Assembly: GCA_001890945.1 (NCBI GenBank)
Contig: MLAX01000005.1
Coordinates: 496,001-560,000, forward strand
Reading direction: 5' to 3'
Source of the DNA: Alphaproteobacteria bacterium AO1-B
Lineage (GTDB): Bacteria; Pseudomonadota; Alphaproteobacteria; Rhizobiales; Stappiaceae
DNA length: 64,000 nt
Below, one piece after another: positions 43,470 to 52,414 of the stretch (positions within the stretch are counted from its first letter, which is position 1; every line of letters starts with the position of its first letter). The notes beneath the pieces are model-generated. The model did no database searches and was not told where the DNA came from. It saw only the letters and a program-made list of their open reading frames with translations. The translations under genes were made by a program, and so were the position numbers.

Positions 43470-44375
43470 ATGAGTGAGGACGCCAAGACCTGGGTGGAAA
43501 ACGAGTGGGCCGACAGCATGGATGAAGAACTCGAGATGGAAATCGATGATTTCCTGATCGCCAAGGATCTTCAGTACATTGCTGACAAGAAGCACAAATC
43601 CCCCCTCGACCGGAAAACCTATTTCCACGAGCTGTTGATGCTCCAGGCAGAGCTGGTGAAACTGCAAGACTGGGTTCAGCATACCGGCGAAAAGATCGTC
43701 GTGATATTCGAAGGCCGGGATGCTGCAGGCAAAGGCGGTGTGATCAAGCGCATCATGCAGCGCCTTAACCCGCGGGTGGCCCGTGTCGTTGCCTTGCCGG
43801 CGCCGTCTGACCGCGAAAAGAGCCAGTGGTACTTCCAGCGCTACGTGCCGCATCTACCGGCGGCTGGTGAGATGGTCCTGTTCGATCGCTCCTGGTACAA
43901 CCGGTCAGGCGTTGAACGCGTGATGGGGTTTGCGTCCGAAGATCAGGTCGAGGAATTTTTCAACGACGTTCCGGAATTTGAACGCATGCTGGTCCGATCC
44001 GGCATCCGGCTGATCAAATACTGGTTCTCCATCACCGATGAAGAGCAGCAGCTGCGCTTTTTGATGCGCATTCATGATCCGTTGAAGCAGTGGAAGCTGT
44101 CGCCGATGGATCTGGAATCCCGAGTGCGTTGGGAAGACTATACCAAGGCCAAGGAAGAAACGTTTGAGCGGACCAACATTCCCGAAGCGCCGTGGTTCAT
44201 CGTGGAAGGGAACGACAAGAAGCAGGCCCGCCTCAACTGCATCAGCCATCTCCTGTCCATGATGCCGTATGAGGATGTGCCGCACGACCCGATTTCACTG
44301 CCGGAACGCCGGTTTAATCCCGACTACGAGCGCAAAGTGCTGCCGGAACACCTTTACGTGCCTGAAAAATACTGA
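43470..44375 (+). CDS. ppk2: Polyphosphate kinase 2
   Basis: PPK2 transfers phosphate between polyphosphate and nucleotides. The 301-residue protein has Walker A in FEGRDAAGKGGVIKRI and Walker B in LFDRSWYNRSGVERVMGF, with the lid module region in between, the typical one-domain PPK2 layout. The N-terminal 40 residues are very acidic (EELEMEIDDFLI). RBS AAGGA sits 8 bases before ATG 43470. It appears monocistronic with its own terminator. Confidence 0.94.
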   Translation: MSEDAKTWVENEWADSMDEELEMEIDDFLIAKDLQYIADKKHKSPLDRKTYFHELLMLQAELVKLQDWVQHTGEKIVVIFEGRDAAGKGGVIKRIMQRLNPRVARVVALPAPSDREKSQWYFQRYVPHLPAAGEMVLFDRSWYNRSGVERVMGFASEDQVEEFFNDVPEFERMLVRSGIRLIKYWFSITDEEQQLRFLMRIHDPLKQWKLSPMDLESRVRWEDYTKAKEETFERTNIPEAPWFIVEGNDKKQARLNCISHLLSMMPYEDVPHDPISLPERRFNPDYERKVLPEHLYVPEKY

Positions 44376-44399
44376 TTGTTTCAACATCCGAAATTGGCG

Positions 44400-44424
44400 A
44401 TCCCGGCCGTCGGCCGGGATTTTT
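44400..44424 (+). terminator. Terminator of ppk2
   Basis: ATCCCGGCC-GTC-GGCCGGGAT forms a perfect 9-bp stem followed by TTTTG, 24 bases after the ppk2 stop. Confidence 0.9.
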
Positions 44425-44446
44425 GTTTGAGTTGCAGGAGGCAAGT

Positions 44447-45466
44447 ATGGACGGCGTGAGGAAAATCCGGTGGGGCGTTCTGTCAACGGCAAAAATTGGC
44501 CGGGAGAAGGTCATTCCTGGGATAAAATCGTCCCAGACCGGATATGTTGCTGCTATTGCTTCGCGTGGCCTCGAGCGTGCCCAAGACGCGGCCGATCAGC
44601 TTGGAATTCCCAAAGCCTATGGGACCTACGAGGACCTTCTGGCCGATCCGGATATCGATGCGATCTACAATCCGCTGCCGAACCATTTGCATGTGCCGTT
44701 GACCCTGCAGGCGGCAGCTGCCGGAAAACATGTGCTTTGCGAGAAGCCTATCGCCCTCAACGCGGACGAGGCACGTCAGCTTCTGCGTGTGCAGGAAGGC
44801 CGGTTGATTGCGGAAGCCTTTATGGTGCGGGCCCATCCGCAATGGATCCGTGCTCGTGATTTGGTCCGGTCCGGAGAATTGGGCGAGTTGAAAGTGATTC
44901 AGGGGTTCTTCAGCTACTTCAACGCGGACCCGGCGAACATCCGAAACAATGCCGACATAGGTGGCGGCGCGCTGCTTGATATTGGTTGCTATACGATGCT
45001 GGCCGGCCGGTATTTTTTTGACGCTGAGCCGCACTGTGTTGTTGCGCTGATCGACCGGGATCCTGAATTCGGAACCGACCGGACGACGAGTGCCATGCTG
45101 GACTTCGGGCAGGGCCGTCATCTCAATTTCACCGTGTCCACCCAATTGACGCCGCACCAGCGTTTCCAGCTTGTTGGAACGAAGAAGCGGCTCGAACTTC
45201 TTATTCCCGTCAACGCGCCGCAAGGCGGGGCAACCGAATTGAGGCTCGATGACGGGTCAAAGCTCGGAGATGGGTCCGCGGTGACCGAGACCATCGCGCC
45301 CTGCGATCAGTATGCCGAAATGGCCGATGTCTTCGGCCGTGCCATTCTTGGTGAAGTACCCCTTCCTTATGGAGTCGAGGACGCGATCCAGAACATGGCT
45401 GTTCTGGATGCGTTGTTTCAATCCGCAAAGGACGGTGGTTGGGTGTCTCTCAGCCAGAGCACCTAA
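44447..45466 (+). CDS. Gfo/Idh/MocA family oxidoreductase
   Basis: A 339-residue NAD(P)-dependent sugar-type oxidoreductase. The Rossmann start is WGVLSTAKIGREKVIPGI, the conserved EKP motif is in AGKHVLCEKPIAL, and the C-terminal sheet domain begins VRAHPQWIRARDLV. GGGALLDIGCYTM carries the active-site His/Tyr-type region. The substrate is unknown; members act on inositols, deoxysugars or similar polyols. RBS AGGAGG is 5 bases before ATG 44447. The stop overlaps the converging hydrolase gene by 4 bases. Confidence 0.9.
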   Translation: MDGVRKIRWGVLSTAKIGREKVIPGIKSSQTGYVAAIASRGLERAQDAADQLGIPKAYGTYEDLLADPDIDAIYNPLPNHLHVPLTLQAAAAGKHVLCEKPIALNADEARQLLRVQEGRLIAEAFMVRAHPQWIRARDLVRSGELGELKVIQGFFSYFNADPANIRNNADIGGGALLDIGCYTMLAGRYFFDAEPHCVVALIDRDPEFGTDRTTSAMLDFGQGRHLNFTVSTQLTPHQRFQLVGTKKRLELLIPVNAPQGGATELRLDDGSKLGDGSAVTETIAPCDQYAEMADVFGRAILGEVPLPYGVEDAIQNMAVLDALFQSAKDGGWVSLSQST

Positions 45467-46302
45467 GCCAAAGGCTCGAAGTGATATCCGCCGCTACCGG
45501 CTGCTGTCAGAGTGCCGAAGTCCGGGGCCTCAAGATGGGTTGCTGCCAAAGGGATCTGTTCGGCGGCGAGTTCTGCAAACAGAGTTTTCCGGGTTTCTGC
45601 CGCTATTTCAGGCGCGCTGTCCAAAGCATAGTGTACGTCTGGATTTGTAAACTGCAGAACGCCGGACACCAAGGCGTCCCCCAGCAGCATCACTTGCTTG
45701 CTGCCACTAGAAATCCTGACGATCTGATGGCCAGGCGTGTGTCCGGGGGCGCTCGTGACTTGAATTCCATTTTCCAGGTCGGCATCCCCGTCATGAAGTC
45801 TGATTTGGGAAGCGATTGGGCGCGCCAAGGATTGGATCAGTTGGACGATGGGCTTTTTGTCCTCCGGCGCGGCCTCTACAAGATTTTCGTCGGTCCAGAA
45901 CGCCCACTCGCTGTTCTGGAGATGGACTGTTGCGTTCGGAAACAGGCTTTGCCCGTCCGCGACGAGGCCGCCAATGTGGTCGGCGTGCATATGAGTCAAT
46001 ATGATGTCTGTGATCTGGTCGGGTGTATTCATCAGGGATGACCCTGCCGATGTGATCAACCCGGTCTCGGGAAAACGCGCCTTCAGCCAAGTTCCGGACC
46101 CGGCATCAACGAGAACCTTTTTGGGTCCAGTTTCGATCAGCCAGCATGTTGCGCCAAATCGGGTGGTCGGACTGACCGCCTGGATCTCTTCATCGCTTGC
46201 ATTGGAGAAATAGGCGGCAGGAATATCGAGATGGCCATCTGAAAGTGGCGTGATTGCGATGTCGCCGACGTTCAGAGGGCTTGTGGTGCTAGCAATAGAC
46301 AT
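45463..46302 (-). CDS. Metallo-beta-lactamase-fold hydrolase
   Basis: A 279-residue MBL-fold enzyme with the metal motif THMHADHIGGL and later ligands in APGHTPGHQ, LLGDALVSG and TTHLEAPDFG-like AATHLEAPDFG. It resembles quorum-quenching lactonases and other small MBL hydrolases, so the substrate is open. ATG 46302 with GGAG 5 bases before it is preferred to earlier in-frame ATGs. It is divergent from a GlxA-type regulator. Confidence 0.85.
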   Translation of the reverse strand: MSIASTTSPLNVGDIAITPLSDGHLDIPAAYFSNASDEEIQAVSPTTRFGATCWLIETGPKKVLVDAGSGTWLKARFPETGLITSAGSSLMNTPDQITDIILTHMHADHIGGLVADGQSLFPNATVHLQNSEWAFWTDENLVEAAPEDKKPIVQLIQSLARPIASQIRLHDGDADLENGIQVTSAPGHTPGHQIVRISSGSKQVMLLGDALVSGVLQFTNPDVHYALDSAPEIAAETRKTLFAELAAEQIPLAATHLEAPDFGTLTAAGSGGYHFEPLA

Positions 46303-46343
46303 GAGGGCTCCATGAATTTCCATTGCCCTCGAACATAGAATAG

Positions 46344-46366
46344 GCGCCGATGGGTGCGATTGGCGC
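46344..46366. promoter_or_regulatory. Inverted/tandem repeat in the MBL-GlxA divergent promoter
   Basis: GCGCCGAT (46344-46351) and ATTGGCGC (46359-46366) form an inverted repeat with one mismatch; the spacer carries a third similar unit (GGGTGC). It lies in the 94-base gap between the MBL gene and the AraC-type regulator and may be its binding site. Confidence 0.4.
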
Positions 46367-46396
46367 AAATGACAAATCTTGTGCTAGATACGCCAG

Positions 46397-47344
46397 ATGG
46401 TGGCACGCTCCTACAGTTTGGCGATTTTGGCTTATCCGGGATGTCTTCAATCGGCCGTCCTGGGGCTTCAGGATGTGCTTGGGTATGCCGCAAGTATTTC
46501 GGAGCATTCGGTTGCCGTTGAAACGATCTCGACCTTTGTGCCGGGAGGCCGTTCGTTCGACGCACTGATCCTGCCGCCCTCTGCGGCGGAAGTGCGTGCA
46601 GCCGATGTGCCGGAATTGCCAGGATACACGGCTTACCAGCACGGGAAGGGTGCGGTTGTCTGTTCAGCCTGCACCGGGGTTACCTTTGTCGCAGAAGCCG
46701 GAATTGCTGCCGCACGGCCGGTAACCACGCATTGGGGGCTGGAGCAGAGACTGTCCAAGCGCTACCCCGACATGTCCTTCAATACCGATCAATTGTTGAT
46801 CGAATACAGCGACCTCATCACGGCCGGTGGTTTGATGGCCTGGGTTGATCTTGGTCTGGTGGTCATCGAACGGTTTCTCGGGTACATCGTTGCCGCACGC
46901 ACGGCTGGCTATTTCATCGTCGACATGCGCCGCCGGGACCAGCGCCGGTTCAGGCGTTTCTCACCGCATCTACGGCATGGCGATGCGGCTATCTTAAAAT
47001 CACAACACCTGATCGACGCGCGATATGCAGATGTCCTGAGCGTTAAGGAAATTGCCAGCGCTTCCGGGCTGCCGGATCGCACGTTTTTGCGCCGGTTCAA
47101 GGCTGCGACAGGGATGACGCCCAATGGATACTTGCAAGAGTTGCGTATAGAGCGGGCAAGGGGTTTGCTAATCGAAACGGGCCGGACTGTATCGGAAATT
47201 TGCTTTGCCGTCGGTTATCAGGATCTACCGTCTTTCAGTCGGCTCTTCACAAAACTGACGGGGCTCACTCCAAACGCCTTTCGCAAACATTTTGCCCGCC
47301 ATGATGGGCAACAAAAAACCCCGCCGATTGGCGGGGTTCTGTAA
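46397..47344 (+). CDS. GlxA-type AraC family transcriptional regulator
   Basis: A 315-residue regulator with an N-terminal DJ-1/PfpI-like domain (nucleophile-elbow Cys in VVCSACTGVTFVAEAG, and ITAGGLMAWVDLGLVVIERF) and a C-terminal AraC double helix-turn-helix. The second HTH is VSEICFAVGYQDLPSFSRLF. Regulators of this type respond to small nitrogenous metabolites. It is divergent from the MBL hydrolase, its probable target. No strong RBS precedes ATG 46397. The end of the gene overlaps the infC terminator. Confidence 0.9.
   Translation: MVARSYSLAILAYPGCLQSAVLGLQDVLGYAASISEHSVAVETISTFVPGGRSFDALILPPSAAEVRAADVPELPGYTAYQHGKGAVVCSACTGVTFVAEAGIAAARPVTTHWGLEQRLSKRYPDMSFNTDQLLIEYSDLITAGGLMAWVDLGLVVIERFLGYIVAARTAGYFIVDMRRRDQRRFRRFSPHLRHGDAAILKSQHLIDARYADVLSVKEIASASGLPDRTFLRRFKAATGMTPNGYLQELRIERARGLLIETGRTVSEICFAVGYQDLPSFSRLFTKLTGLTPNAFRKHFARHDGQQKTPPIGGVL
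47311..47338 (-). terminator. Terminator of infC, shared with the GlxA-type gene
   Basis: AACCCCGCC-GATT-GGCGGGGTT is a perfect 9-bp stem; on the minus strand it is followed by a T run, placing it 24 bases after the infC stop. It lies within the last codons of the converging AraC-type gene. Confidence 0.85.
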
Positions 47345-47361
47345 CGTTTCTGACAGGTCGC

Positions 47362-47901
47362 TTACTTAATCGGAGCCAAGACCATAACCATTTGGCGGCC
47401 TTCCAGCTTCGGATGGGATTCCACCTTGGCAATTTCCGAGGTCTCATCACGAACCTTGTGCAAAAGCTTCATGCCGAGATCCTGGTGCGCCATTTCGCGG
47501 CCCCTGAAACGGAGCGTGACCTTCACCTTGTCGCCGTCGTTGAAGAAGCGCAGCATGTTTTTCATCTTCACCTCATAATCATGGGTGTCGATGTTCGGAC
47601 GCATCTTGATCTCCTTGATCTCGACGGTCTTCTGCTTTTTGCGGGCTTCTGCAGCTTTCTTCTGTGCCTGATATTTGTATCGGCCGTAGTCCAGAATTTT
47701 GCAGACCGGCGGATTGGCATTCGGCTGGATTTCTACAAGATCCAGACCGGCATCCATGGCGATATCCATCGCCTCTTCGGTCGATATTACGCCGCGGTTG
47801 GCGCCTTCGTGGTCAATAAGCTGGACTTCGCGAACGCGAATTTCTTGGTTTGTGCGCGGGCCTTCCTTAGTGGGAGGCGGGGCGCGGAACGGACGGCGAA
47901 T
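47362..47901 (-). CDS. infC: Translation initiation factor IF-3, with AUU start codon
   Basis: IF-3 binds the 30S subunit and checks start-codon pairing. The C-domain from [20 protein letters not shown] is obvious, but the normal N-domain ([19 protein letters not shown] then [18 protein letters not shown]) lies upstream with no ATG, GTG or TTG before an in-frame stop. The only sensible start is ATT at 47901, 9 bases after GAGGAG, giving 179 residues, the usual size. Starting at an AUU lets IF-3 repress its own translation, as known for E. coli infC. A start at ATG 47769 would delete the N-domain. Confidence 0.93.
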   Translation of the reverse strand: MRRPFRAPPPTKEGPRTNQEIRVREVQLIDHEGANRGVISTEEAMDIAMDAGLDLVEIQPNANPPVCKILDYGRYKYQAQKKAAEARKKQKTVEIKEIKMRPNIDTHDYEVKMKNMLRFFNDGDKVKVTLRFRGREMAHQDLGMKLLHKVRDETSEIAKVESHPKLEGRQMVMVLAPIK

Positions 47902-48206
47902 GGTCGCAAACTCCTCTGCGGTTTCAGTTTAATTGGCTTTCAAGCCGTTGTTTATACGCAAGCGGCCCCGGAACGTTCGCTCCAAGGGTCTCGCCGCGTC
48001 TTCTCGAACGCCAAGCCCCAAGCTCGTGCCAAACGCCCAAAAAGTCAACCAAAAACACCGATCTTGGGCCTTTGACAGATCTTTTTTGAGCGGCGTGCGA
48101 CCTTGTTACATTTTCAATCTTGCTCGACGCTGTAAATCAGTGGCGTCTTGCAATTGGATGGTCCGGGCGCCAATTTGACCCTCCATTGCCGAAGCAGGAG
48201 ATCCGA
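47902..48206. other. 305-base region upstream of infC and of a small membrane-protein gene
   Basis: It contains the infC leader with RBS GAGGAG (minus strand, 47911-47916) and, on the plus strand, RBS AGGAG at 48196-48200 for the next gene. Between them it presumably holds both divergent promoters; no other gene or RNA is seen. Confidence 0.7.
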
Positions 48207-48671
48207 TTGAACGGAACGTTGTTCATCTGGCAGCTCATCAAAATCATCGTGGGCTTTGTCATAGCCGTTATCGCCTGCGGATTGTTTTTGTCCTGGGGGC
48301 TGTTTCAGCCTGGATCTCCGAAGGCCGATCCCGCTGCGTTTGCGGCCATGATCGGAACGGCGTTTGTCACTGCGAGCGTCCTGGGCGCTGTTGCGTTCGT
48401 CCCTGCAGTTTGTGTCATCCTGGTTTCCGAAATCGCGCGGTTGTCAGGGATTGTTTTTCATGTTGCAAGCGCCGGTGCCATCGCCTTTCTACTCTGGACT
48501 CTTGATGGGACAACGGACGCTGGGTTAAGGCCCGGTAGTCCAGTCGTGCTGGCAGCCGGCTTCGTATCCGGGGCTGTTTACTGGATCATTGCAGGACGGA
48601 CCGCCGGGAGCTGGCTTCCGCGGACAAAAGGTCTACCGCATGACGAGAAAGCAACGGACGAAGACTTATAG
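48207..48671 (+). CDS. Small four-helix membrane protein of unknown function
   Basis: A 154-residue protein with four membrane helices (LFIWQLIKIIVGFVIAVIAC, then AMIGTAFVTASVLGAVAF, IVFHVASAGAIAFLLWTL and VLAAGFVSGAVYWII). The cytoplasmic tail is acidic (HDEKATDEDL). TTG 48207 is chosen because AGGAG lies 6 bases before it; extending to 48120 adds a non-hydrophobic leader. No family was recognised. It converges with a DUF1232 gene, overlapping by 6 bases. Confidence 0.65.
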   Translation: MNGTLFIWQLIKIIVGFVIAVIACGLFLSWGLFQPGSPKADPAAFAAMIGTAFVTASVLGAVAFVPAVCVILVSEIARLSGIVFHVASAGAIAFLLWTLDGTTDAGLRPGSPVVLAAGFVSGAVYWIIAGRTAGSWLPRTKGLPHDEKATDEDL

Positions 48672-49046
48672 TTCTCCGTCCTCCAAAGCATCTTTGGCGG
48701 CCTGGTAATGGTCCGGCCGAATATGGGCCCGGATCATCGAAATCGCTGCCATCAGCACCGTTGCATCATCTCCAAACCCGACGCCCAGGATGAAATCCGG
48801 CACCACGTCGAGCGGTAAAACAAAATAGGCCAAAGCAGCAAGCAAGGTCCCGCGCACCTTTGTCGGCGTGGCAGGATCAAGCGCGCAATAGTACCCGGCG
48901 ACAACATCTTCCATAAACGGAACTTGGCGCGCCGCCTTCCGGGCTGTTTTTAACAGTTTCTGACGGACCGTTTCATTTTGTTCCTCTTCCGGTCCGAGAA
49001 TTTCCGGGTCGAATCCCAGATCTTCAAATGGGGATGAGGAGGTCAT
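48666..49046 (-). CDS. YkvA/DUF1232 family protein
   Basis: A 126-residue protein with the DUF1232 core: a hydrophobic helix ALAYFVLPLDVVPDFILGVGFGDDATVL that makes a membrane hairpin, preceded by a helical segment (KTARKAARQVPFMEDVVAGYYCA). The function of the family is not known. ATG 49046 is used; ATG 49076 is in frame, and both have weak RBS. Confidence 0.8.
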   Translation of the reverse strand: MTSSSPFEDLGFDPEILGPEEEQNETVRQKLLKTARKAARQVPFMEDVVAGYYCALDPATPTKVRGTLLAALAYFVLPLDVVPDFILGVGFGDDATVLMAAISMIRAHIRPDHYQAAKDALEDGEL

Positions 49047-49217
49047 TTCAACGTAATTCCTGTTCGTGGCATACAAATGATATGGGCATGTGAGCCAGAA
49101 TTACAAATAAAGTTTACCAAGCGTTCCTGGCATCTTTGTGTGATTATTGTCACTTTCATCAGTGATGAGAAGCGTAATGTTTAGGCTGAGGGGCGTTTCT
49201 TTAACGGGAGGATCGTT

Positions 49218-49652
49218 ATGAGATCATATTTTCAATCTTCTGCGATGGCTTTGTGTCTCGTCTTGCCATTAGCGATTTCGGTCAATGCCGGTGAAACCCC
49301 ATCCCCGGACGGTGCGAAGGTCTATTTCATCAATTTGAAGGACGGTGACAGTGTCAAAGGCCCGGTCTTTATCCAGTTCGGCTTGACCGGAATGGGCGTG
49401 GCGCCGGCCGGTGTTGAAAAAGAAAAAACCGGCCATCACCATTTGATTATCGATGAAACGATTGAAGGCGAAGAACTCAACGAAGCTATCCCGGCCGATG
49501 ACAATCACAAACACTTTGGTGGCGGGCAGACCGAAACCACAGTTGAGTTGGCGCCCGGCGAACACACGCTGCAGCTGGTTTTGGGCGACTGGAGTCACAT
49601 CCCACACAACCCGCCAGTAATGTCCGAGCGGATCACGATCACGGTTGAATAG
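49218..49652 (+). CDS. DUF4399 exported protein
   Basis: A 144-residue protein with a signal peptide (about 1-24, ending SVNAGETP). The DUF4399 pattern is clear: VYFINLKDGDSVKGPVFIQFGL, then the His-rich TGHHHLIIDE, AIPADDNHKHFGGGQTE and LQLVLGDWSHIPHNPPVMSE. The histidine clusters could bind a metal. Function is unknown. RBS GGGAGG precedes the start and a shared terminator follows. Confidence 0.88.
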   Translation: MRSYFQSSAMALCLVLPLAISVNAGETPSPDGAKVYFINLKDGDSVKGPVFIQFGLTGMGVAPAGVEKEKTGHHHLIIDETIEGEELNEAIPADDNHKHFGGGQTETTVELAPGEHTLQLVLGDWSHIPHNPPVMSERITITVE

Positions 49653-49682
49653 AAAAAGGGCGCCGATTGGCGCCCTATTGTT
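49651..49682. terminator. Bidirectional terminator between DUF4399 and acyl-CoA dehydrogenase genes
   Basis: GGGCGCC-GATT-GGCGCCC is a perfect 7-bp stem with a T run on both sides (AAAAA to the left on plus gives U's on minus). It lies 3 bases from the acyl-CoA dehydrogenase stop. Confidence 0.85.
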
Positions 49683-49685
49683 TGA

Positions 49686-51374
49686 TCATGCGTTGCCGCG
49701 GGTTTCCAGCAATCGGCGGGCGATAACTTGCGCCTGGATCTCTGCTGCACCTTCAAAGATGTTCAGGATCCTTGCATCGCACAGCACGCGGGAGATGGCG
49801 TATTCAAGAGCGAAGCCATTACCGCCATGGATCTGCAGTGCGTTGTCCGCAGCGGCCCACGCGACACGGGCCCCAAGCAGTTTGGCCATGCCAGCTTCCA
49901 GGTCGCAGCGCTTGCCTGAGTCCTTCTGCCAAGCTGAGAAATATGTCAGCTGACGGGCAATCATGGTCTCGGTCGCCATGAGTGCGAGCTTGTCGGAAAC
50001 GCGTGGGAAATTGATCAACGCCTTGCCAAACTGAACACGATCCTCTGCGTAGCGCAGTCCGATATCCAGTGCGGATTGCGCAACACCTATGGCGCGGGCT
50101 GCGGTCTGGATTCGGGCGCCCTCAAATGTCTGCATCAGCTGTTTGAAACCTTCGCCTTCAACCTGACCCAGCAGGTTTTCCGACTTTACTTTGAAATCAT
50201 CGAAGGCGATTTCGTATTCCTTCATGCCGCGATAGCCAAGAACTTCGATCTCACCGCCAGTCATGCCGTCTGCCGGGAATGGATCTTCGTCCGTTCCGCG
50301 TGGCTTTTCGGCAATAAACATCGACAAGCCCTTGTATCCGGGTTCAGCTGGATTGGTCCGAGCCAAGAGAGTCATGATGTCTGCGCGCACCGGATGGGTG
50401 ATCCAGGTCTTGTTGCCCGATATCTTCCAGGTGTCGCCGTCCTTCACCGCACGTGTCTTGAGCGAGGCAAGGTCTGAGCCGGTGTTCGGTTCGGTAAAGA
50501 CGGCGGTCGGCAGGATTTCGCCGGAGGCGATTTTCGGAAGCCAATGCTCTTTCTGCTCCTGGGTGCCGCCACACAGGATGAGTTCAGCGGCGATCTCCGA
50601 CCGGGTGCCAAGCGAGCCGACACCGATATAGGCGCGGGAGAGCTCCTCAGAGACAACACACATTGCCTCTTTGCCAAGACCGAGCCCGCCATATTCCTCA
50701 GGGATGGTCAGGCCGAAAACGCCGAGTTCCGACATCTGACTGACAACTTCGAGCGGAATATACTCGTTTTTCAGATGCCACTCATGGGCATTGGGCACGA
50801 CGGTATCTTCAGCAAACTTCCGCATTTCGTTGCGGATCTGCTCCATGGTTTCATCGAGACCGCCATCGCCGAAAGTCGATTGTCCTGCCTGAGCCCGGAT
50901 CAGCTCCGTGAGACCTTCGCGAACTTCAATGGTGTTGCCTGTCGCAATGACGGCATCCATGTCTGCGGTCCGGTACGAGCGGGCCTCGTCATCGGAAATG
51001 CCAAGATCGGCAAGGCGGACGAATTCGCCCTGGTTCATCGGGATGCCGCCGAAGATCTGCGCCACGTATTCCGCAAAGCCGAGCTGAACGATCTTGTCTT
51101 CCAGATCGCCGTAGCGGCCGCTCTCGGACAACCGCTGTGCGTAGGCATCAAGCTGGCGGAGCGCTTCGACATATGTTGCAAGCCATGCCAGCCCGTGTGT
51201 TGCACGTTGTTCTTCTTCCATCCGGCTTGAAGAAATCCGCCCGTCCACCGTAACGCGCTCGCGCACACGCTGCGCTGCGAGATCAAGGAGACCGTCCAAT
51301 TTATGGACGATCGCGTTGGTTCGCTCAGATAGAGTCGGCTGCATTTCTGCGGCCTTTATGGCTGCGGTGGACAT
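49686..51374 (-). CDS. Acyl-CoA dehydrogenase with N-terminal extension
   Basis: A 562-residue flavoprotein. The acyl-CoA dehydrogenase body starts near residue 170 (FGDGGLDETMEQIRNEMRKF) and includes FGLTIPEEYGGLGLGKEAMC, TEPNTGSDLASLKTRAV and the C-terminal RVLCDARILNIFEGAAEIQAQ, whose Glu (FEGAAEI) is in the catalytic position. A helical N-terminal extension of about 170 residues precedes it. The substrate is unknown. ATG 51374 with GGAG 6 bases before it is preferred over earlier ATGs. It is not next to the liu operon, which lacks its own acyl-CoA dehydrogenase. Confidence 0.88.
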   Translation of the reverse strand: MSTAAIKAAEMQPTLSERTNAIVHKLDGLLDLAAQRVRERVTVDGRISSSRMEEEQRATHGLAWLATYVEALRQLDAYAQRLSESGRYGDLEDKIVQLGFAEYVAQIFGGIPMNQGEFVRLADLGISDDEARSYRTADMDAVIATGNTIEVREGLTELIRAQAGQSTFGDGGLDETMEQIRNEMRKFAEDTVVPNAHEWHLKNEYIPLEVVSQMSELGVFGLTIPEEYGGLGLGKEAMCVVSEELSRAYIGVGSLGTRSEIAAELILCGGTQEQKEHWLPKIASGEILPTAVFTEPNTGSDLASLKTRAVKDGDTWKISGNKTWITHPVRADIMTLLARTNPAEPGYKGLSMFIAEKPRGTDEDPFPADGMTGGEIEVLGYRGMKEYEIAFDDFKVKSENLLGQVEGEGFKQLMQTFEGARIQTAARAIGVAQSALDIGLRYAEDRVQFGKALINFPRVSDKLALMATETMIARQLTYFSAWQKDSGKRCDLEAGMAKLLGARVAWAAADNALQIHGGNGFALEYAISRVLCDARILNIFEGAAEIQAQVIARRLLETRGNA

Positions 51375-51529
51375 TGGCATCTCCGTTTTCATTTGTTGCG
51401 CGCGCGCGCATTTTCTTGAAGCTATGTTGCGTCGCACACCGGGCTTTGTCGAGCCAAAACTTGTTGGTCTTTCGAAGGGGGCTGTCATAACGAGGGCACA
51501 GACTTGACGACAGCTCCCGGCCAAGCAAC

Positions 51530-52414
51530 ATGAAACCTATGAGTCTTTACCTTTTTGCCAAGGCATCTTTTGCTGTGCTGAAAGATGCAATCGGTCATTT
51601 TTCACGTGATGACGGCTTTGCAATGGCCAGCCATGTGGCATTGTCCGGTCTGCTCGCGATTTTCCCTTTGCTTATCTTCATTGCGTCTCTTGCGGGTTTT
51701 TTTGGAATGGTCGGTGCGGCAGACACGGTGTCTGAACTTGTGTTCGACGCCTGGCCGAAAACTGTTGCGGCCCCTGTCGTCCGTGAAATCGAAAACGTGC
51801 TGACGGTACCCCGCAGTGACTTACTCACTTTTGGTGCGGTGGCCGCATTGTGGTTTGCATCCAATGGGGTCGAGGCGCTTAGAACGGCGCTGAACCGGGC
51901 TTACCGGCAGGTTGAAAAGCGGTCCTTTATCCTGTTGCGCATTCAATCGCTGGCTCTTGTGATCCTGGGCGCGGTGATCCTGCTGGCCTATACATTTCTT
52001 GTCGTTCTTGCGCCGCTTGGGATCGAGGCTCTGAGAGGATTTGTGCCTCAGGTTGAAACATTTTTGTTGTCGATCAACATCGCCCGCTACACGCTGGCCG
52101 GGTCATTGTTGATTGTCGGGCTTTTCATGACCCATTGGCTGCTGCCTTCTGGCAAGCGGTCTTTTTCAGACATCTGGCCGGGCGTGATTGCCACCCTGCT
52201 CTTGTGGATCGTTTCAGGCAGTGCCTTCGGGGCGTATCTCGCGCGGTTTGCCAATTATGTCTCAACATATGGCGGTCTGGCTGGGATCATGACTGCGTTG
52301 ATCTTCCTATATATCTGCTCGCTCGCCTTTATCTTGGGCGGCGAGCTCAATGCCGCGATCGCGCGGCAACGTGCCTTCCGCGATCGTCAATTGGGTCGGC
52401 AGCAGCAGGCTTAG
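51530..52414 (+). CDS. YihY/BrkB family membrane protein
   Basis: A 294-residue membrane protein with six helices and the family signature DGFAMASHVALSGLLAIFPLL near the start, plus LRTALNRAYR and PGVIATLLLWIVSGSAFGAYL, and the C-terminal YGGLAGIMTALIFLYICSLAFILGGELNA. The role of YihY proteins is not settled. It is divergent from the acyl-CoA dehydrogenase gene and convergent with the DMT transporter gene. Confidence 0.92.
   Translation: MKPMSLYLFAKASFAVLKDAIGHFSRDDGFAMASHVALSGLLAIFPLLIFIASLAGFFGMVGAADTVSELVFDAWPKTVAAPVVREIENVLTVPRSDLLTFGAVAALWFASNGVEALRTALNRAYRQVEKRSFILLRIQSLALVILGAVILLAYTFLVVLAPLGIEALRGFVPQVETFLLSINIARYTLAGSLLIVGLFMTHWLLPSGKRSFSDIWPGVIATLLLWIVSGSAFGAYLARFANYVSTYGGLAGIMTALIFLYICSLAFILGGELNAAIARQRAFRDRQLGRQQQA

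Noticed and set aside
47362-47769. infC as a truncated pseudogene starting at ATG 47769
   Set aside because: The missing N-domain is fully encoded upstream in frame and begins at an AUU codon with a good RBS.
49686-51374. The acyl-CoA dehydrogenase as DmdC of dimethylsulfoniopropionate demethylation
   Set aside because: Length is similar, but no dmd neighbours are present and no diagnostic residues could be named; it is left as a general acyl-CoA dehydrogenase.
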